DNA of 64,000 nt from Termitomyces sp. T153. Lineage: Eukaryota; Basidiomycota; Agaricomycetes; Agaricales; Lyophyllaceae. The position numbers were made by a program, and so were the translations under genes. Below the pieces are notes generated by a model. It had not been told where the DNA came from, did not search any database, and was given only the letters and a program-made list of their open reading frames with translations. Location: contig JACKQL020000044.1 in assembly GCA_018296165.2 (NCBI GenBank), positions 124,001 to 188,000 of the forward strand, given 5' to 3'. Below, piece after piece: positions 21,551 to 32,003 of this stretch; the first letter of the stretch is position 1; the number at the start of each line of letters is the position of its first letter.

Positions 21551-21560
21551 TCACCCCTCC
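21551..21560 (-). other. Polypurine tract of gypsy family II
   Basis: On the minus strand GGAGGGGTGA immediately precedes the LTR start TGTCATGACC. A purine run abutting the 3' LTR is the expected primer site for plus-strand DNA synthesis. Confidence 0.65.
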
Positions 21561-23689
21561 TTCAGCATTGAGATCTGCAAGGCATGAGGCATGGGTTAGG
21601 CATTGGCAGGGTCATGGGAATTGAAGTACAAGCAATATTAATCACACTGCAGTGATGGCAGTAGTATGGGGAATGAAGCCAAAGCAGGATTGTCATTCAT
21701 CAAGAAGCTTTCCAAGAAATTAAGAAAGGGTCAGGACATACTCTGGTGCTCCCTACCTTTCTTTCTCATGTCTTCATCAGCATTGTTATTATTGTCCCTC
21801 TACCCCCCTGCCTTCTGATAACAATTGTGTGGATGCATGGGTGGAGTACAAGGCTTGTTGGGCAGAGTTCAACTGGCAGTGGAACCATCAGAGGCTGGAG
21901 GCAATGTATCACAGTGGTTAGTAGGCTGTCTCTATCCCCAATCTTGTGGATAGGCCTTGATAGAGTTGTCAGCAGTGGTGGCAGGCTCCTCTGGGGGTTC
22001 TCCTTGCATGGCAGAGTTGGGGCAGGTGAGGTGGGCTGCTCCAGTATTGCAGGTCCATTCTGGGAGATCAAGTCTGGGGTTGGGGCTTGTGAAGGTAGTC
22101 CTGGAGAGCTATAGGGTTCCCCAAGGGGAAGTGACTCCAGAGGTGTTTGTGGGGGCATTTGGGCAGGCATGAAGTCCCCATAGATTAGAGTAGTGTCAGA
22201 ATGAGGCCCTGGTAAGTCCTGGTGGAATTGTCATTCTTGGCTGACTATCATTCCTAGTGCATACTCTGTGCCTGTTATGGAGAAGCTCATGAGTCTGACA
22301 GGCCTGTGTCAGGATCCCATCAAGACTTGTCAGTCTGCCTCTCATGTCATTTCCAGCACAAAAGGTGCTCCATCTCAGTGGAGTGGCACATGGCCTGGAT
22401 AGCTGTGGAGCAGGGTTGGGAGATTGACTGGATGAGGGAGCAGTTGTGAGAGGGGCAGAAGAGGAAGGCACTGGAGAGTGGTGGGAGGTTGTTGAAGAAG
22501 GTGGGGCTGCTGTGGGAGAGTCATAGGGAGGAGGCTCCAGACATATAGGACCTGAAGAAGTGGAGGGCATCCCTCCCCCCTGAGGCTAGCCCCAGCAAGA
22601 GGCCTCAAGAGGAGGCATCAATGGAGGGCCTCCCTGGACCCCATGTCTACTCTCCTAGATCTGGAGTGCCACTGGGAGGAGTGGTGGAGACTGCAGGGTT
22701 GACCCTTACACTGCAAAGCACTTTCTTTGACATTGGATGGAGAGCCTAACAAGGATGCTGACAATGTGGGAGGAGGTCTGGAAGGTGGGAGAAGACTGAG
22801 ATGGGGATCACTGGGAGAGGGATGTGGCATGGTAGGAGAGGGATATGGCATGGCAGAAGCAGGAGACTGTCATGCAGATGGCCACAGAGTGAGCCCTGGA
22901 GGTGCAAGGTCTGCAGAAGCAGATGGTGCAGTTGGAGGCATGGTTGGCAGAGGAGTCAGGGGAGCAGGGGAGTGTTTCAATTGTGGCAATGCTCCAGGGA
23001 GAGGCAGAGGTTGCACAGAGGTGGGAGGAATGGCTGTTCAGTGAGGTGGCCACAGGTGGGGCAGGTATTTTGCATGAGTCTTTTTCCTTTCATCCTTGAT
23101 CATGCTCATGTAGTCTGGATCCAGGAGCACCAGCTCTTGCTAGATGGAGCCTCCACCACATTTGCCTCCATCCAGGATGGTCTGGTGCAGGTGGTTGGGG
23201 GTTCTACTCAACAGGTGGGGCAAGGAGTGGTAAGGATGGGGCAGCTGTTGGTGGGGCACTAGCAATGCAATGCAGTGGCCCTAAGGTCATAGTGGGAGAT
23301 AGCAGTGGATGCAGAGGAGGCATCGCCAGGGCTTGCAGAAGTTCTGCCAGTGGTGAGAATGCAGATGGAGGTCAACTTGGGGGTTGGGGAGGTGGGAAGG
23401 CAAGTTCAGTGGGGGAGGGAGAGTGAGGAGGAATCTTGGACTTTGTTCATCTTGTGTATCTCATTCTTTGCACTGGCCCTACCTCTTGTAACATTTTGTA
23501 ACTTGTAGCATGTTGATACCAACTTCTTGGACTTTCTGCCCTGGGTGATTAAGTTTTCAGATTGTGAGAGGGATAAGAAGGTAAAAAAACATGCAGGAGG
23601 GTTACCTGTAGAAGTTGAATCCCTGATAAATACAGAGGGCAGGAGTTACACCTACCAGTGCCATTTGTGTTTACTAGTCCCAGTGGTCC
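21561..23689 (+). pseudogene. Opposite-strand ORF region of family II with coiled coil, copy 1
   Basis: Between the chromodomain end and the 3' LTR there are about 2.1 kb that do not belong to pol. On the + strand, opposite to pol, a frame at about 22731-22981 has heptad-like repeats: WEEVWKVGED, then ERDVAW, ERDMAWQKQE and LEVQGLQKQMVQLEAWLAEE, broken by three stops that look like CGA-to-TGA or CAG-to-TAG changes. An acidic, Gly/Glu-rich stretch precedes it (22450-22560). The same frame and heptads occur at 48940-49170 in the other family II copy. A Pro/Ser-rich minus-strand frame (22196-22570) overlaps; I favour the + strand because the coiled-coil pattern is conserved there. Confidence 0.5.
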
Positions 23690-24591
23690 CAGGAATTAGT
23701 GGGGTGCCATCAATGGAAGTTCTGGAGCTCAGTAGGAGCTCCAGAGAGGTTTTTGCAGGGTTCTCAAGTGTCATCCTTGGTCTGTAGCCCTTCCAATGGA
23801 CCAAGTAGTGGGGTCAACCACAGACCAAGCAGGAATCAAGAATTTGATTGACCTTGTAGTGGTATCTGTCCTTGACCTTGATGGGGGGTGGTCAGCTGGG
23901 GTGTTGTCTGGGGAAAGGATTTGGGGCATATTCTTCAAGGAGGTGGATGTGGAAGACAGGGTGGAGACTCTTCAGGCCCAGAGGTAGGTTGAGTTTGTAG
24001 GCATGTGTCAAGACCTTCTGGAGGACCTTGAAGGGACCAAGTTGCTTGTGGTTGAGCTTGACAGCGGCTCTCCAGGTCTTGAGGTTGTATCAATCAAGCC
24101 ATACCAGAGTTCCAGGGGACCAGTTGGGAGTGGGATCCCATTGGGTGTTGGCATGCTTGGAGTCTGCTTGATTGGTGGTGTTGATCTCATCCCAGAGGAA
24201 CTAGTGGAGGGAGTGGAGGCTTTCTGTGACTTTGTGGGCAACATGGAAGGAGATATCCTTGAGGGATAAGATGAGTCAGGGGTTGTAGCCTTTGTTGGCA
24301 TCAAAAGGAGAAACTCTGGTGGCAGAGTGAGGTGTGTTATTGTAGGTCAACTCAGCAAGAGGGAGTTCTGCATGCCAGTCATCCTGGAAATAGTTAACAT
24401 AGAGGCAGAGATACTATTCCAATGTCTGGTTTACTTATTCAGTCTGTCCATTGGTCTCCCAATGGTAGGCAGCTGATAGGTTGGTCTTTATCTTGAGCAC
24501 CTTACATAGCAATTGCCAAAAGCAGGAGACAAACAGTGGGCCATGGTTGAAGATGATGTTGTCTGGAAGTCCATGCTTGGATGTAACATTT
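23690..24591 (-). pseudogene. Integrase end and chromodomain of gypsy family II, copy 1
   Basis: Homologous throughout to 49905-50850. On the minus strand the integrase core and the region ending TYNNTPHSATRVSPFDANK come first, then the chromodomain near 23690-23900. The integrase is cut at 24591, directly after the bases corresponding to CCATGCTTGGA, by the LTR-like repeat at 24592. Several stops mark decay. Confidence 0.75.
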
Positions 24592-24795
24592 CCATTATAG
24601 TTTGCACAGCTTACAGTTCACACTCCATAAGTCAAAACTAGTTGTTAGGTCTGTCTACAAAGTATGAAGTAAGGTGCTGCCTGATGTAAGTAAGAGTATA
24701 GTAGTTTTAGGTATAGCATCATGTAATGCTATCCATATAGTTAAATAATTAATATAAATAATGCACAGTAAGATAGTAATGGCCACTCCATTACA
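24592..24795 (+). repeat. LTR-like repeat family IV, copy 2
   Basis: A 204-bp copy of the repeat at 8649-8866 in the opposite orientation, beginning TGTAACATTTCC and ending CCATTACA. The large palindrome is partly decayed here (TAGCAT, six bases, ATGCTA, near 24716-24735). The left neighbour is interrupted family II integrase, and the right neighbour is not. No target duplication is visible, so it is probably the 5' LTR of an element that has lost its far end. Confidence 0.6.
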
Positions 24796-25250
24796 TACCT
24801 TTTGAGTCTGTCAATGGACTCACTTCAACCAAAACAAAACAAAGTGATGATAGAAACTGGTGGAATATGGCATCCCACCCATGAGTGTGCACTGGAATTT
24901 AATCACAAATTCCTATGTTATAACTTTGGTAGGGCCAGATGGGCCAAGGATGACCATATTCCTTGGACCAAGAAGGAGAAGTGGAAGGCTTGGTCAACCA
25001 AGCTTACAGAAGATGACATTCCACATCTTTGACAGTAGTAGTATGGCAAGCTCTAAGATATTGTCAATGGTACAAAGGAATAACAATGAAAATAGTTGCA
25101 TCAATTTCAAAGGTGCCTTGAAAGGGGCAAAAATTGTGAGGCTGATGAAGACCTTCTTTGAGAGGAAACAAAGACATCTTAACAGTTGGAGTGAAGCAAT
25201 AGATGAGGGGGATTATGACAATATATGTCTCAAATAACAAGTGAATAGGA
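24796..25250 (+). other. Possible interior of the element bearing LTR IV
   Basis: Two overlapping + strand frames (24802-25032 and 24860-25237) are open, with KDDHIPWTKKEKWKAWSTKL in one and FFERKQRHLNSWSEAIDEGD in the other. The CpG-poor composition and position right after an LTR-like repeat suggest retrotransposon sequence, but no domain was recognised. Confidence 0.3.
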
Positions 25251-26214
25251 GAACGTTATCATCACATAATGATCACGTGATATCTTGTCTGAATCAGCGT
25301 TCCCAATTTTTCAGGAGTCTCTACTAATGTAGTGGGAATCTATTCTAGATCTCGGGACATGACACACTGTAGTGCATCTCAATATATATCAATTAAATCA
25401 ACGCAACTGTCATCAATACTTATTACTGCCACGACTCTGGCCATGATTTTTTCATGAATTCACGGCACACAGTAGTTCACGTTACACTCAGACCTGTCAC
25501 GGCACCATGGCAGGGGGATCACAGCTTTTTCCCTGTGCATAACCAGAGAGCTTGGGGTCCATGAAAAAATTTATAATTTGAAAAACAATGGAGAAACAGA
25601 GAATAGGTGTGGGAGGAAATGCCCAGAAATTCTGTATGATGGGATCATGAATACACGAGTAAGGGATTGGATGTATCAAGGAGGTAAGGAGATGGGTGCT
25701 GACCATATTTTACATCTCCCCATATAGAACCCTGGTGGGTATTGGTGTTAATTAAAATATACCCAACCTTGCGAAATGAAAACAGATCAACAAAGATGAT
25801 GGATGGATAAGTAGTCTTGCTAAGGAAGATTACGACATTAATCTGATAGACCTCATATGTGTCATTATTAACCTACATCGTGCATCAAGAACACTGTAAT
25901 CCATGTGTGAGTATGGGCTAGACTTGTTCGTACCTTCAAGGTCAACATCTCTCCAGTAAAATCATGTTCCATCCAATTCGATGATATTAAGAAACATTCC
26001 GTTGATGCTGGGGCGCTTGAATCAAACATTCCCAAGTACCACTCTATACAGGGTAATATCAGTCGTATATATGGAAAACCTCTTGATGTTTGGATCGCAA
26101 TGGGTGATAATTGTAAAAAAATCTTTCGCATATTCTTTATTTGCCCACCTGATGAATAGTATATATACAGAACCTCCCTGTAGCCACAGTTGCAGCCGGA
26201 GCCCACATCTGACC
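25251..26214. other. Start of the CpG-containing host island; no gene identified
   Basis: CpG reappears after 25250. No convincing exon was found. The region just upstream of 26215 should contain the promoter of the multi-TM gene, and an AT-rich stretch (ATTCTTTATTTGCCC, AGTATATATACAG, about 26131-26170) may act as a core promoter. Confidence 0.35.
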
Positions 26215-27489
26215 ATGACACCTGATGAACGAGAGATCATTAGCGCCCTTGGGAGCGTTATCATGAAAACGTTCTGCGAGCAAGTTCCTGTTGTGTTCTT
26301 GTATGGTGTGTACTATGACCATCGATATAGCTTTGCATTGAACACTGGACCAGCAATCCTCGTTCCTTTAGGTGTACTCAGTGTGCAGTACTTTCAGCGG
26401 TTAGTCTCCAACTATTTGATCCAATGCTTTATGATCTATTGACACATATATAGGAGACCAGCACAAAGATTCACAGCAGGTATAATACTTTTTGGGCTTC
26501 TGTCTGCAACCTGCCTCGTTATTTTTGAAACTGGAGAATTGGCTCTATATATTTGCCTTGGTATGATTGAGCATATTGACACACCCCTCCCGGAGAAGCG
26601 TATTTCAACTAACAACCGGATTCACTCCTGGAGTATTGCAAGCAATGCTTTTGAGACAATCCCTGTACAATCTCTTTGTTCTCCTTCACAAAGAGTTTAC
26701 CTATCTTACCTGCTGAACAGCTTGTTGCAAATGACGGCCTAATCATCTGGCGAGCCTGGGTCATTTTCTCAAAAACACGCTGGGTTCTGTACACACTAGT
26801 CATTCTTTGGCTAATGACGGCTGGTACAATTTCCCTTCTCCTGATTCTCTTTCTGCTGGTCTCATATATCATAATTACAGGAGCGATAATTGGTGCCTCA
26901 ATTACCTTCTATCTTGACACTGTATCCGAAATTCTACAATATACTGGCTTAGGCCTGACCCTCGGGACCAACCTCTTAGCAACATCTTTTATTGGATATG
27001 TTCTCTGGTAATGGCTTTTATCGAGCCTATTGTCTTTGCTCATCTTCAACAGGGGTCACCGGAAAGTTTTCAAAAACCTCCCACCTCATCTTCAGGGTCG
27101 CAGCAAAGTCTGGAACGTCTTGATCTTGCTTGTCGAGACAGGATTCATGTACTGCGTGCTTCAGGTGCGGTTATAAATCAAATCGATCCCCAATATTCCT
27201 AATCTTTCCAAGATCATAGCACTGAATTTTGATATTCATGTTCCAGACCCTTCTGTGCCAGCCATCCAATGGTCTCCATCCCAAATTTCCATGGACACAG
27301 TTCTTATGATCTACACCATGCTGTCTGTATGTAACTCATTAAGAGACACACGAGTTCCACTCATATTTTTCACAGACAATGTATCCCATCGTTGTTGCAT
27401 TCATGATACTAGGACCTTCTGTCATGCTAGGGATCCATGAATCTGCAATGTCAGTTACTGAATCTCAGGTCAATGCGAATTTTGTGTAG
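26215..27489 (+). CDS. Fungal multi-TM (seven-helix type) membrane protein
   Basis: A nine-exon model gives an uninterrupted 276-residue protein starting MTPDEREIISALGSV. Introns: 26306-26371, 26400-26453, 26561-26642, 26678-26720, 26824-26880, 27008-27052, 27165-27212 and 27327-27375; all are GT-AG, 43-82 nt. Hydrophobic helices include GIILFGLLSATCLVIF, LVANDGLIIWRAWVIF, GLTLGTNLLATSFIGYVLW, VLILLVETGFMYCVLQ and MYPIVVAFMILG. The DGLxxWRAW and TNLLATSFIGY signatures are typical of a large uncharacterised family of basidiomycete membrane proteins, with no known substrate. The 43-nt intron is the weakest junction; an alternative donor at 26665 breaks the frame. Decayed relatives lie at 3453-4275 and 7061-7960. 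Confidence 0.65.
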
Positions 27490-27724
27490 CTCTTGATGCC
27501 TTATTGTGGGCATGCTGCTCAGATTGCCTCCCTTACTCTTACCCTGCCAGTAGACTCAAAATTCTTCATCTAATCAGAGATTGTACTTCTACATGAGCCT
27601 TGTATGGGCGGAGCCCAAACACTTTAACAATATTAAATAAACCTTGTTGTCAGATGACTAGATACAGAATTCCATACCATGAACATACAATCCCAACGTC
27701 CCAAACCATCCTTGCAGCCAGGAA
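27490..27724. other. 3' flank of the multi-TM gene
   Basis: No gene seen. The stretch contains the 3' UTR of the preceding gene and an AT-rich part with AATATTAAATAAACC (27629-27643) that could serve in 3' end formation. Confidence 0.3.
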
Positions 27725-27980
27725 AGAGTGCCTTGGGTTGTGCAAAAAGAATGAGGACGCAAATAACGAAATTGTACATACCATACCCGGCATTTTAGAA
27801 ACGTCAGTGAGAATGTAGCCGAGACGCCGGAGTCATGATGTAGAAAGATAGGATACTGTTCATACCACTTTGACCTGGCATTTACAGGATTCGAAAAACA
27901 AGCTTTTCAGAATGTTAAGTTGTGTATAGTGTCTGAGAGGACATTTACATATATGGTGACGAAGCAGTATGGAATCAAAA
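27725..27980 (+). repeat. Diverged direct repeat, copy 1
   Basis: Matches 30495-30865 in the same orientation. Shared blocks include GAAACGTCAGTGAGAATGTAG (30580: GAAACGTTAGTGAGAACGTAG) and AATGTTAAGTTGTGTATAGTG (30793: AATGTTAAGTTGTGGATAGTG), followed by GTGACGAAGCAGT in both. Minus-strand frames in both copies read SxVSATFSLTF / CGPATFSLTF, so it may derive from a coding exon. The family is unknown. Confidence 0.6.
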
Positions 27981-27984
27981 CACT

Positions 27985-28130
27985 GCGCTAAATATACGAG
28001 AAGACAGTGACATAGATGAGGCAATGCGCAATCTCGAAAGATCGAATCACACTTTGGAGACTTCCTCTTATCACGATTGCACAGCCTACATATAACAGCG
28101 TCGTCAGCAGCACTTGTTGAATTGCTATAG
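27985..28130 (+). pseudogene. Broken fragment of the F-box gene
   Basis: Over about 146 bases the + strand reads ALNIREDSDIDEAMRNLERS and continues, after a one-base deletion near 28059, as LLSRLHSLHITASSAALVEL, ending in a TAG. The intact F-box protein at 33776-35362 contains ALNIREDNDIDEAIRNLERS and LLSRLHSLHITASSAALVEL at the same spacing. The fragment is in the opposite orientation to that gene, about 6-7 kb away. It begins right after the repeat at 27725-27980 and is too short to be functional. Confidence 0.85.
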
Positions 28131-30494
28131 CTGACTGAAATAGAAATTGATTGTGCAAATTTTAGTATCCTGATAATGTGATCCTTGTTGCCACTGGTTG
28201 GTATGGATTTACTCCATTTTAGTTGAAGCTGAGGTATTGCCGAAAGTTATTCACATGTTTACAATCTGCCGCATATGCCATCGTAAGTGCTCCTGACCTA
28301 CTCACAACATCACGTTGCAAGGAAACGGACAGTTATATATACCCTTCACGTACTGGCAAACAATCGCATTTGATAACACCCTCACTTACTTTCACAAACT
28401 GAGGAGATTGGATGACATAACCCTGTCGATACCCATGAAACTGGAAGCCATGCAAGGAGATTCTCTATACTTACTCACTTGTTGATGTAACTTCAAGTTT
28501 TTAAACCTCTTTGGCGTCTCTTGGAGAACCATTTTACCAGGAAATAGAACCATTACAGCCAGTTGCTTGGATATCTAGAAACAATTGAAATACCGCGCTT
28601 ATGGTGAAAAGGATAAAAAAAGTCAATAGGTGTGCAAAAGAATCCACTGAGACGATGTTCCAAGTATTTTATGTGCAAGGCAGCCCAGACTCCCCCTTCC
28701 CCCCACTGCCTCATTTCCGTTGAATTTAGAAAGGTGTCCGCGACTCTCACATAAGTACGAGAGAGTGTTCTATCAATGTCAAATGTATGAGCTGCCTGCC
28801 AAAATCAAGTCTGGTCACTACAACAAAAATGATGATTTCCTGACAGTCATTATTCACAGTAATCCAGAATTTTCCGCAGAGTGGGAGATACAGATGAGGG
28901 GTTTGAAGATAAGGAAGATTGAAACCAGCCTTTGGCTACCATGATGCCCTCAGGATCATAACCCCAGTCCATTTGTTTGGTGATCTTGATATGCCTTCAT
29001 GGATATATGGACAATTTCTCCATATTGATCCTACCTAATGAAAATCAATCAGCACCTCAATTGATCACTATATATCATAATGATAATGGACATCAAAAAA
29101 TGTTTATACTCCTGTCAATATTCATGCATTGTAAATTGCTTTCGAACATCTCAATTCAAATGATAATATATAAGTGAAACTATTGAATTGTACAGAAATT
29201 GCCCCTCTCCTTGGACATGTTGTGACACATATAGGCACTTGTGTCAGATATGCATGTCTGAAGGTTTTCTTTTTTTTTCTCTAGAATCGGGATATCAGAA
29301 GGAGCTTGGATGAGATTGAGGATATCTCACAAAGAGAAGGGTAGACAACAAAGACTCCAATTGGTCCTAGTATCCCTGTGGAATATTCAATACCATGGCA
29401 TCAACACCTGAAAGAATGAGTGCACCATAGTATAAAGTGATAAGTGTTAAATGGACAATTGAATTCAGAATCAGATTTTGCCCCATTGCCTGGATGAGTT
29501 GTCGTTCATCTATGATAGGTTCAAATATTTGATACTAGAACAAGACCAGACAGGGTTTAAGGCATTCAGTCAATCGTACTTTGTGAGAGGTTTCAAAGCT
29601 TAGATGAGAGTTGTATGGACAGTATTCTGCTACCCTCCCATATTATATAAATAACACACCACCAGGGATCAGCCACTAAGAGACTCCACAATTGGAACCA
29701 AGATTTTTGTATATTTTTATATGACATCATCTTTCACCTGTCATGCCATGGTCATATATTGTGTCTCAGCTATTCCTGCTATCGAAAAATTGTTATTGTC
29801 TCGTCCTTGATCCTTGAATGCTACGATGGAAGATGGTCTCACTGTCGATTTTTTTCCCGATTAGGCTGCAATTTGAATGCTGTCATGGCATACAAAGCAT
29901 CATGAGCTACTGCGCAGCACAGATAAAAGGACCATGAACTGCTGCCGCACGGAGAAAAGTGATGTGCAAATTTCTTTGATCAGTGCTGTGTTGGCATCAA
30001 GGCTTCTCTGACATACAAACCTTAAATTATAAACCCGGTGAGCTGCCACGCGGCACAGATAGACGCTGCGCACTTTCATTTTGCATCAGGAGTCGATCGG
30101 AATGTGGTGCTTAACCTCCAGCGGTGATAGACCTGCACCATGTTGCCATTCAGGCTTCTTACCTCAGCGTCATATCAAGATAGCCATAGCCAATTTAGTC
30201 ACGATACCTACTATACCTGCTTCCCTCTTGTCGTGACTTGCATTCTTGCCCTGTTCTCTGCCAACAAGCTTTTACATCTATCTTCCTCACGCACATGCCC
30301 CAAGGATGCAAGACCAGCGCTAACACGAAGCGTTTGACCTTAAATCCTACTGGACTTCCTCTTGCCGGCATCCTAGCCGAAAGCCTGTTTGAATGGAAAC
30401 GTGTAGTTGGAAACGTGCGCTGTCAAACGCGGGTTGCCTCTTAGGACACTATGCGGGTGTATTTGTTCCTCAGTTATGGTATTAATAACTATAT
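28131..30494. other. No gene identified
   Basis: AT-rich DNA with moderate CpG. The longest frames are under 75 codons and show no motif. A T-rich run (TTTTCTTTTTTTTTCTC) lies at 29267-29281. Near 29904-30070 a GCNGC(A)CAGATA-like word recurs three times. The frame at 28720-28944 (MNLERCPRLSHKYERV) is charged but unsupported. Confidence 0.4.
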
Positions 30495-30865
30495 AAAATT
30501 AAGAACAGTGCCATGGGCTGTAGTATCAACCAAAATGGGGCGGTAAATGATGAATTCGTGCATACAATATGAGACATGTTGGAAACGTTAGTGAGAACGT
30601 AGCTGGCCCGCAGGAGCCATGATTGCGCCATGCTGGGTAATAGATTGATAGTATGGTTGAACGAGTTCCTGGATGCAGCTTTCTCTTTTTCTGTTTGCTC
30701 ATCTGCAAAGTCAGTGTCATGGGAATTGGTACTGTGTAGAAGGATAATGTACTTGCCACCAGCCACTTACAAGATTTTAAGAGATTTACAAATGTTAAGT
30801 TGTGGATAGTGTACGAGAGAACATGTACATATAAAGTGACGAAGCAGTGCGGACTTAAATTAAAA
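30495..30865 (+). repeat. Diverged direct repeat, copy 2
   Basis: Second copy of the segment at 27725-27980, with extra sequence of about 90 bp in the middle (30640-30740). A minus-strand frame here (30526-30891, 121 codons) is open; its last part parallels the frame in copy 1. The F-box fragment that follows copy 1 is not present after this copy. Confidence 0.6.
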
Positions 30866-31585
30866 ACGCATGGGAGAATGATCCATTTCAAATTAACTCG
30901 GGTTAGACGGCGGCATCAGTTTGCCTATCTCATATTTCTCCAGCACATACCCCGTGATGGCGAGTGAGATACCCTGGTATCCTTCACTCAGGGACCTGGG
31001 TGAGCCAACAGAGCGCAGCAGATCTTGATTCTGCCCCTTCAATTCGGTCAACAATTCCAAATCCTCACAGGATCTGAACATGATTGCAGAGCAAAATCGT
31101 AGATATGTGACATGCATGCTCCAGAGTGTAAGCTCACCTGCATGCCATCGTGCAGGTATTGGTCGGGCGGATGTGTAGACAAGATTTGTAGATTCGGTTG
31201 TGCACAGCTTCGTTCTCAGAATGATGGGTCATTTACAACAAGGCGCCGAGTAAACAAGCAGATAGAAGACAAAAAAAAAGTCCGGTGGAGGGACTGTGTA
31301 GCGGAACGTGGGCAAGCAAGGAACATGTGTACCCAATTATTCTGATGAAGAGAAAAAGAAAAAAGAGTGATACATAAAGATGAGTTTGAAGGTTGGATTT
31401 TCGCGTGGAATAGAGAGCTCGTTTATGATCCACAGGACGCTCATGACCGCATTACCACGCCGGTACCTCGAAGCCGCGCAAGTCCAAGTGGGATGGATAT
31501 ATGACGTCAGATGTGGTGGCAAACCTTATATGGATTCTTATACACCCCGACGTTGACACATCGTCCTTCTACGACTCGCGCTGCC
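30866..31585. other. No firm gene
   Basis: A minus-strand frame (30893-31117) ends in a protein-like stretch (SEGYQGISLAITGYVLEKYE) that could be a last exon, but no splice-consistent upstream exon was found. The rest shows nothing recognisable. The 31520-31545 part (AACCTTATATGGATTC) could serve as a core promoter for the small candidate gene that follows. Confidence 0.3.
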
Positions 31586-32003
31586 ATGGAACTCTCTGTT
31601 ATACTCGTGCTCGTTGTCTCGTCCGGCCATCTCTGGCTTCTGACGTGCATCATAAGCGTGGTACCTTCCCTTTCGTCTTCCCGCTGATGGATCACAAGAC
31701 GATACCCAGCTGAACCCTCTTCCTGCTCTGTTCCCAGTTTGGCGTGGCCCAAATACTCAAACCGAGGCCAACGCCGAGGCTTTGGGCCAAGGTCTAAACA
31801 GTCGTGGGCTTTTTTGGTGCGTCGTACATCTCTTTTCTGACACCTGCGTGCCAATATCTCTCGATATTTTGAACGTGGATGTACCCACAATTTCAAGCAT
31901 GCATATACAGGCCACAGGCACAAACAGGAGTCTACCGAGCGCGATACAGCCCCCGTGCTACAGAATCGACGAGGGAAGGGAGCACGATACCGCACAGGCA
32001 TGA
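31586..32003 (+). CDS. Candidate small two-exon gene with N-terminal hydrophobic helix
   Basis: ATG at 31586 opens MELSVILVLVVSSGHLWLL, a good signal peptide or membrane anchor. A GT-AG intron at 31661-31709 (49 nt, GTACCT ... CCCAG, with GCTGAT as possible branch site) joins in phase to an exon open to TGA at 32001-32003, giving about 122 residues. The mature part has four Cys but no family I recognise. A TATA-like AACCTTATATGG lies about 60 bp upstream. The minus strand over the same bases is also open (31507-32001), so the coding claim rests on the intron and the hydrophobic start. Confidence 0.3.

Noticed and set aside
22196..22570. A Pro/Ser-rich minus-strand frame between chromodomain and LTR as the real family II extra gene
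   Set aside because: Low complexity; I could not find the frame in the other family II copy, whereas the + strand coiled coil is seen in both.
31507..32001. A 164-codon minus-strand frame
   Set aside because: Arg/Cys-rich composition without hydrophobic core or motif. The + strand has a phase-consistent intron and signal-like start, so the minus frame is probably a shadow.
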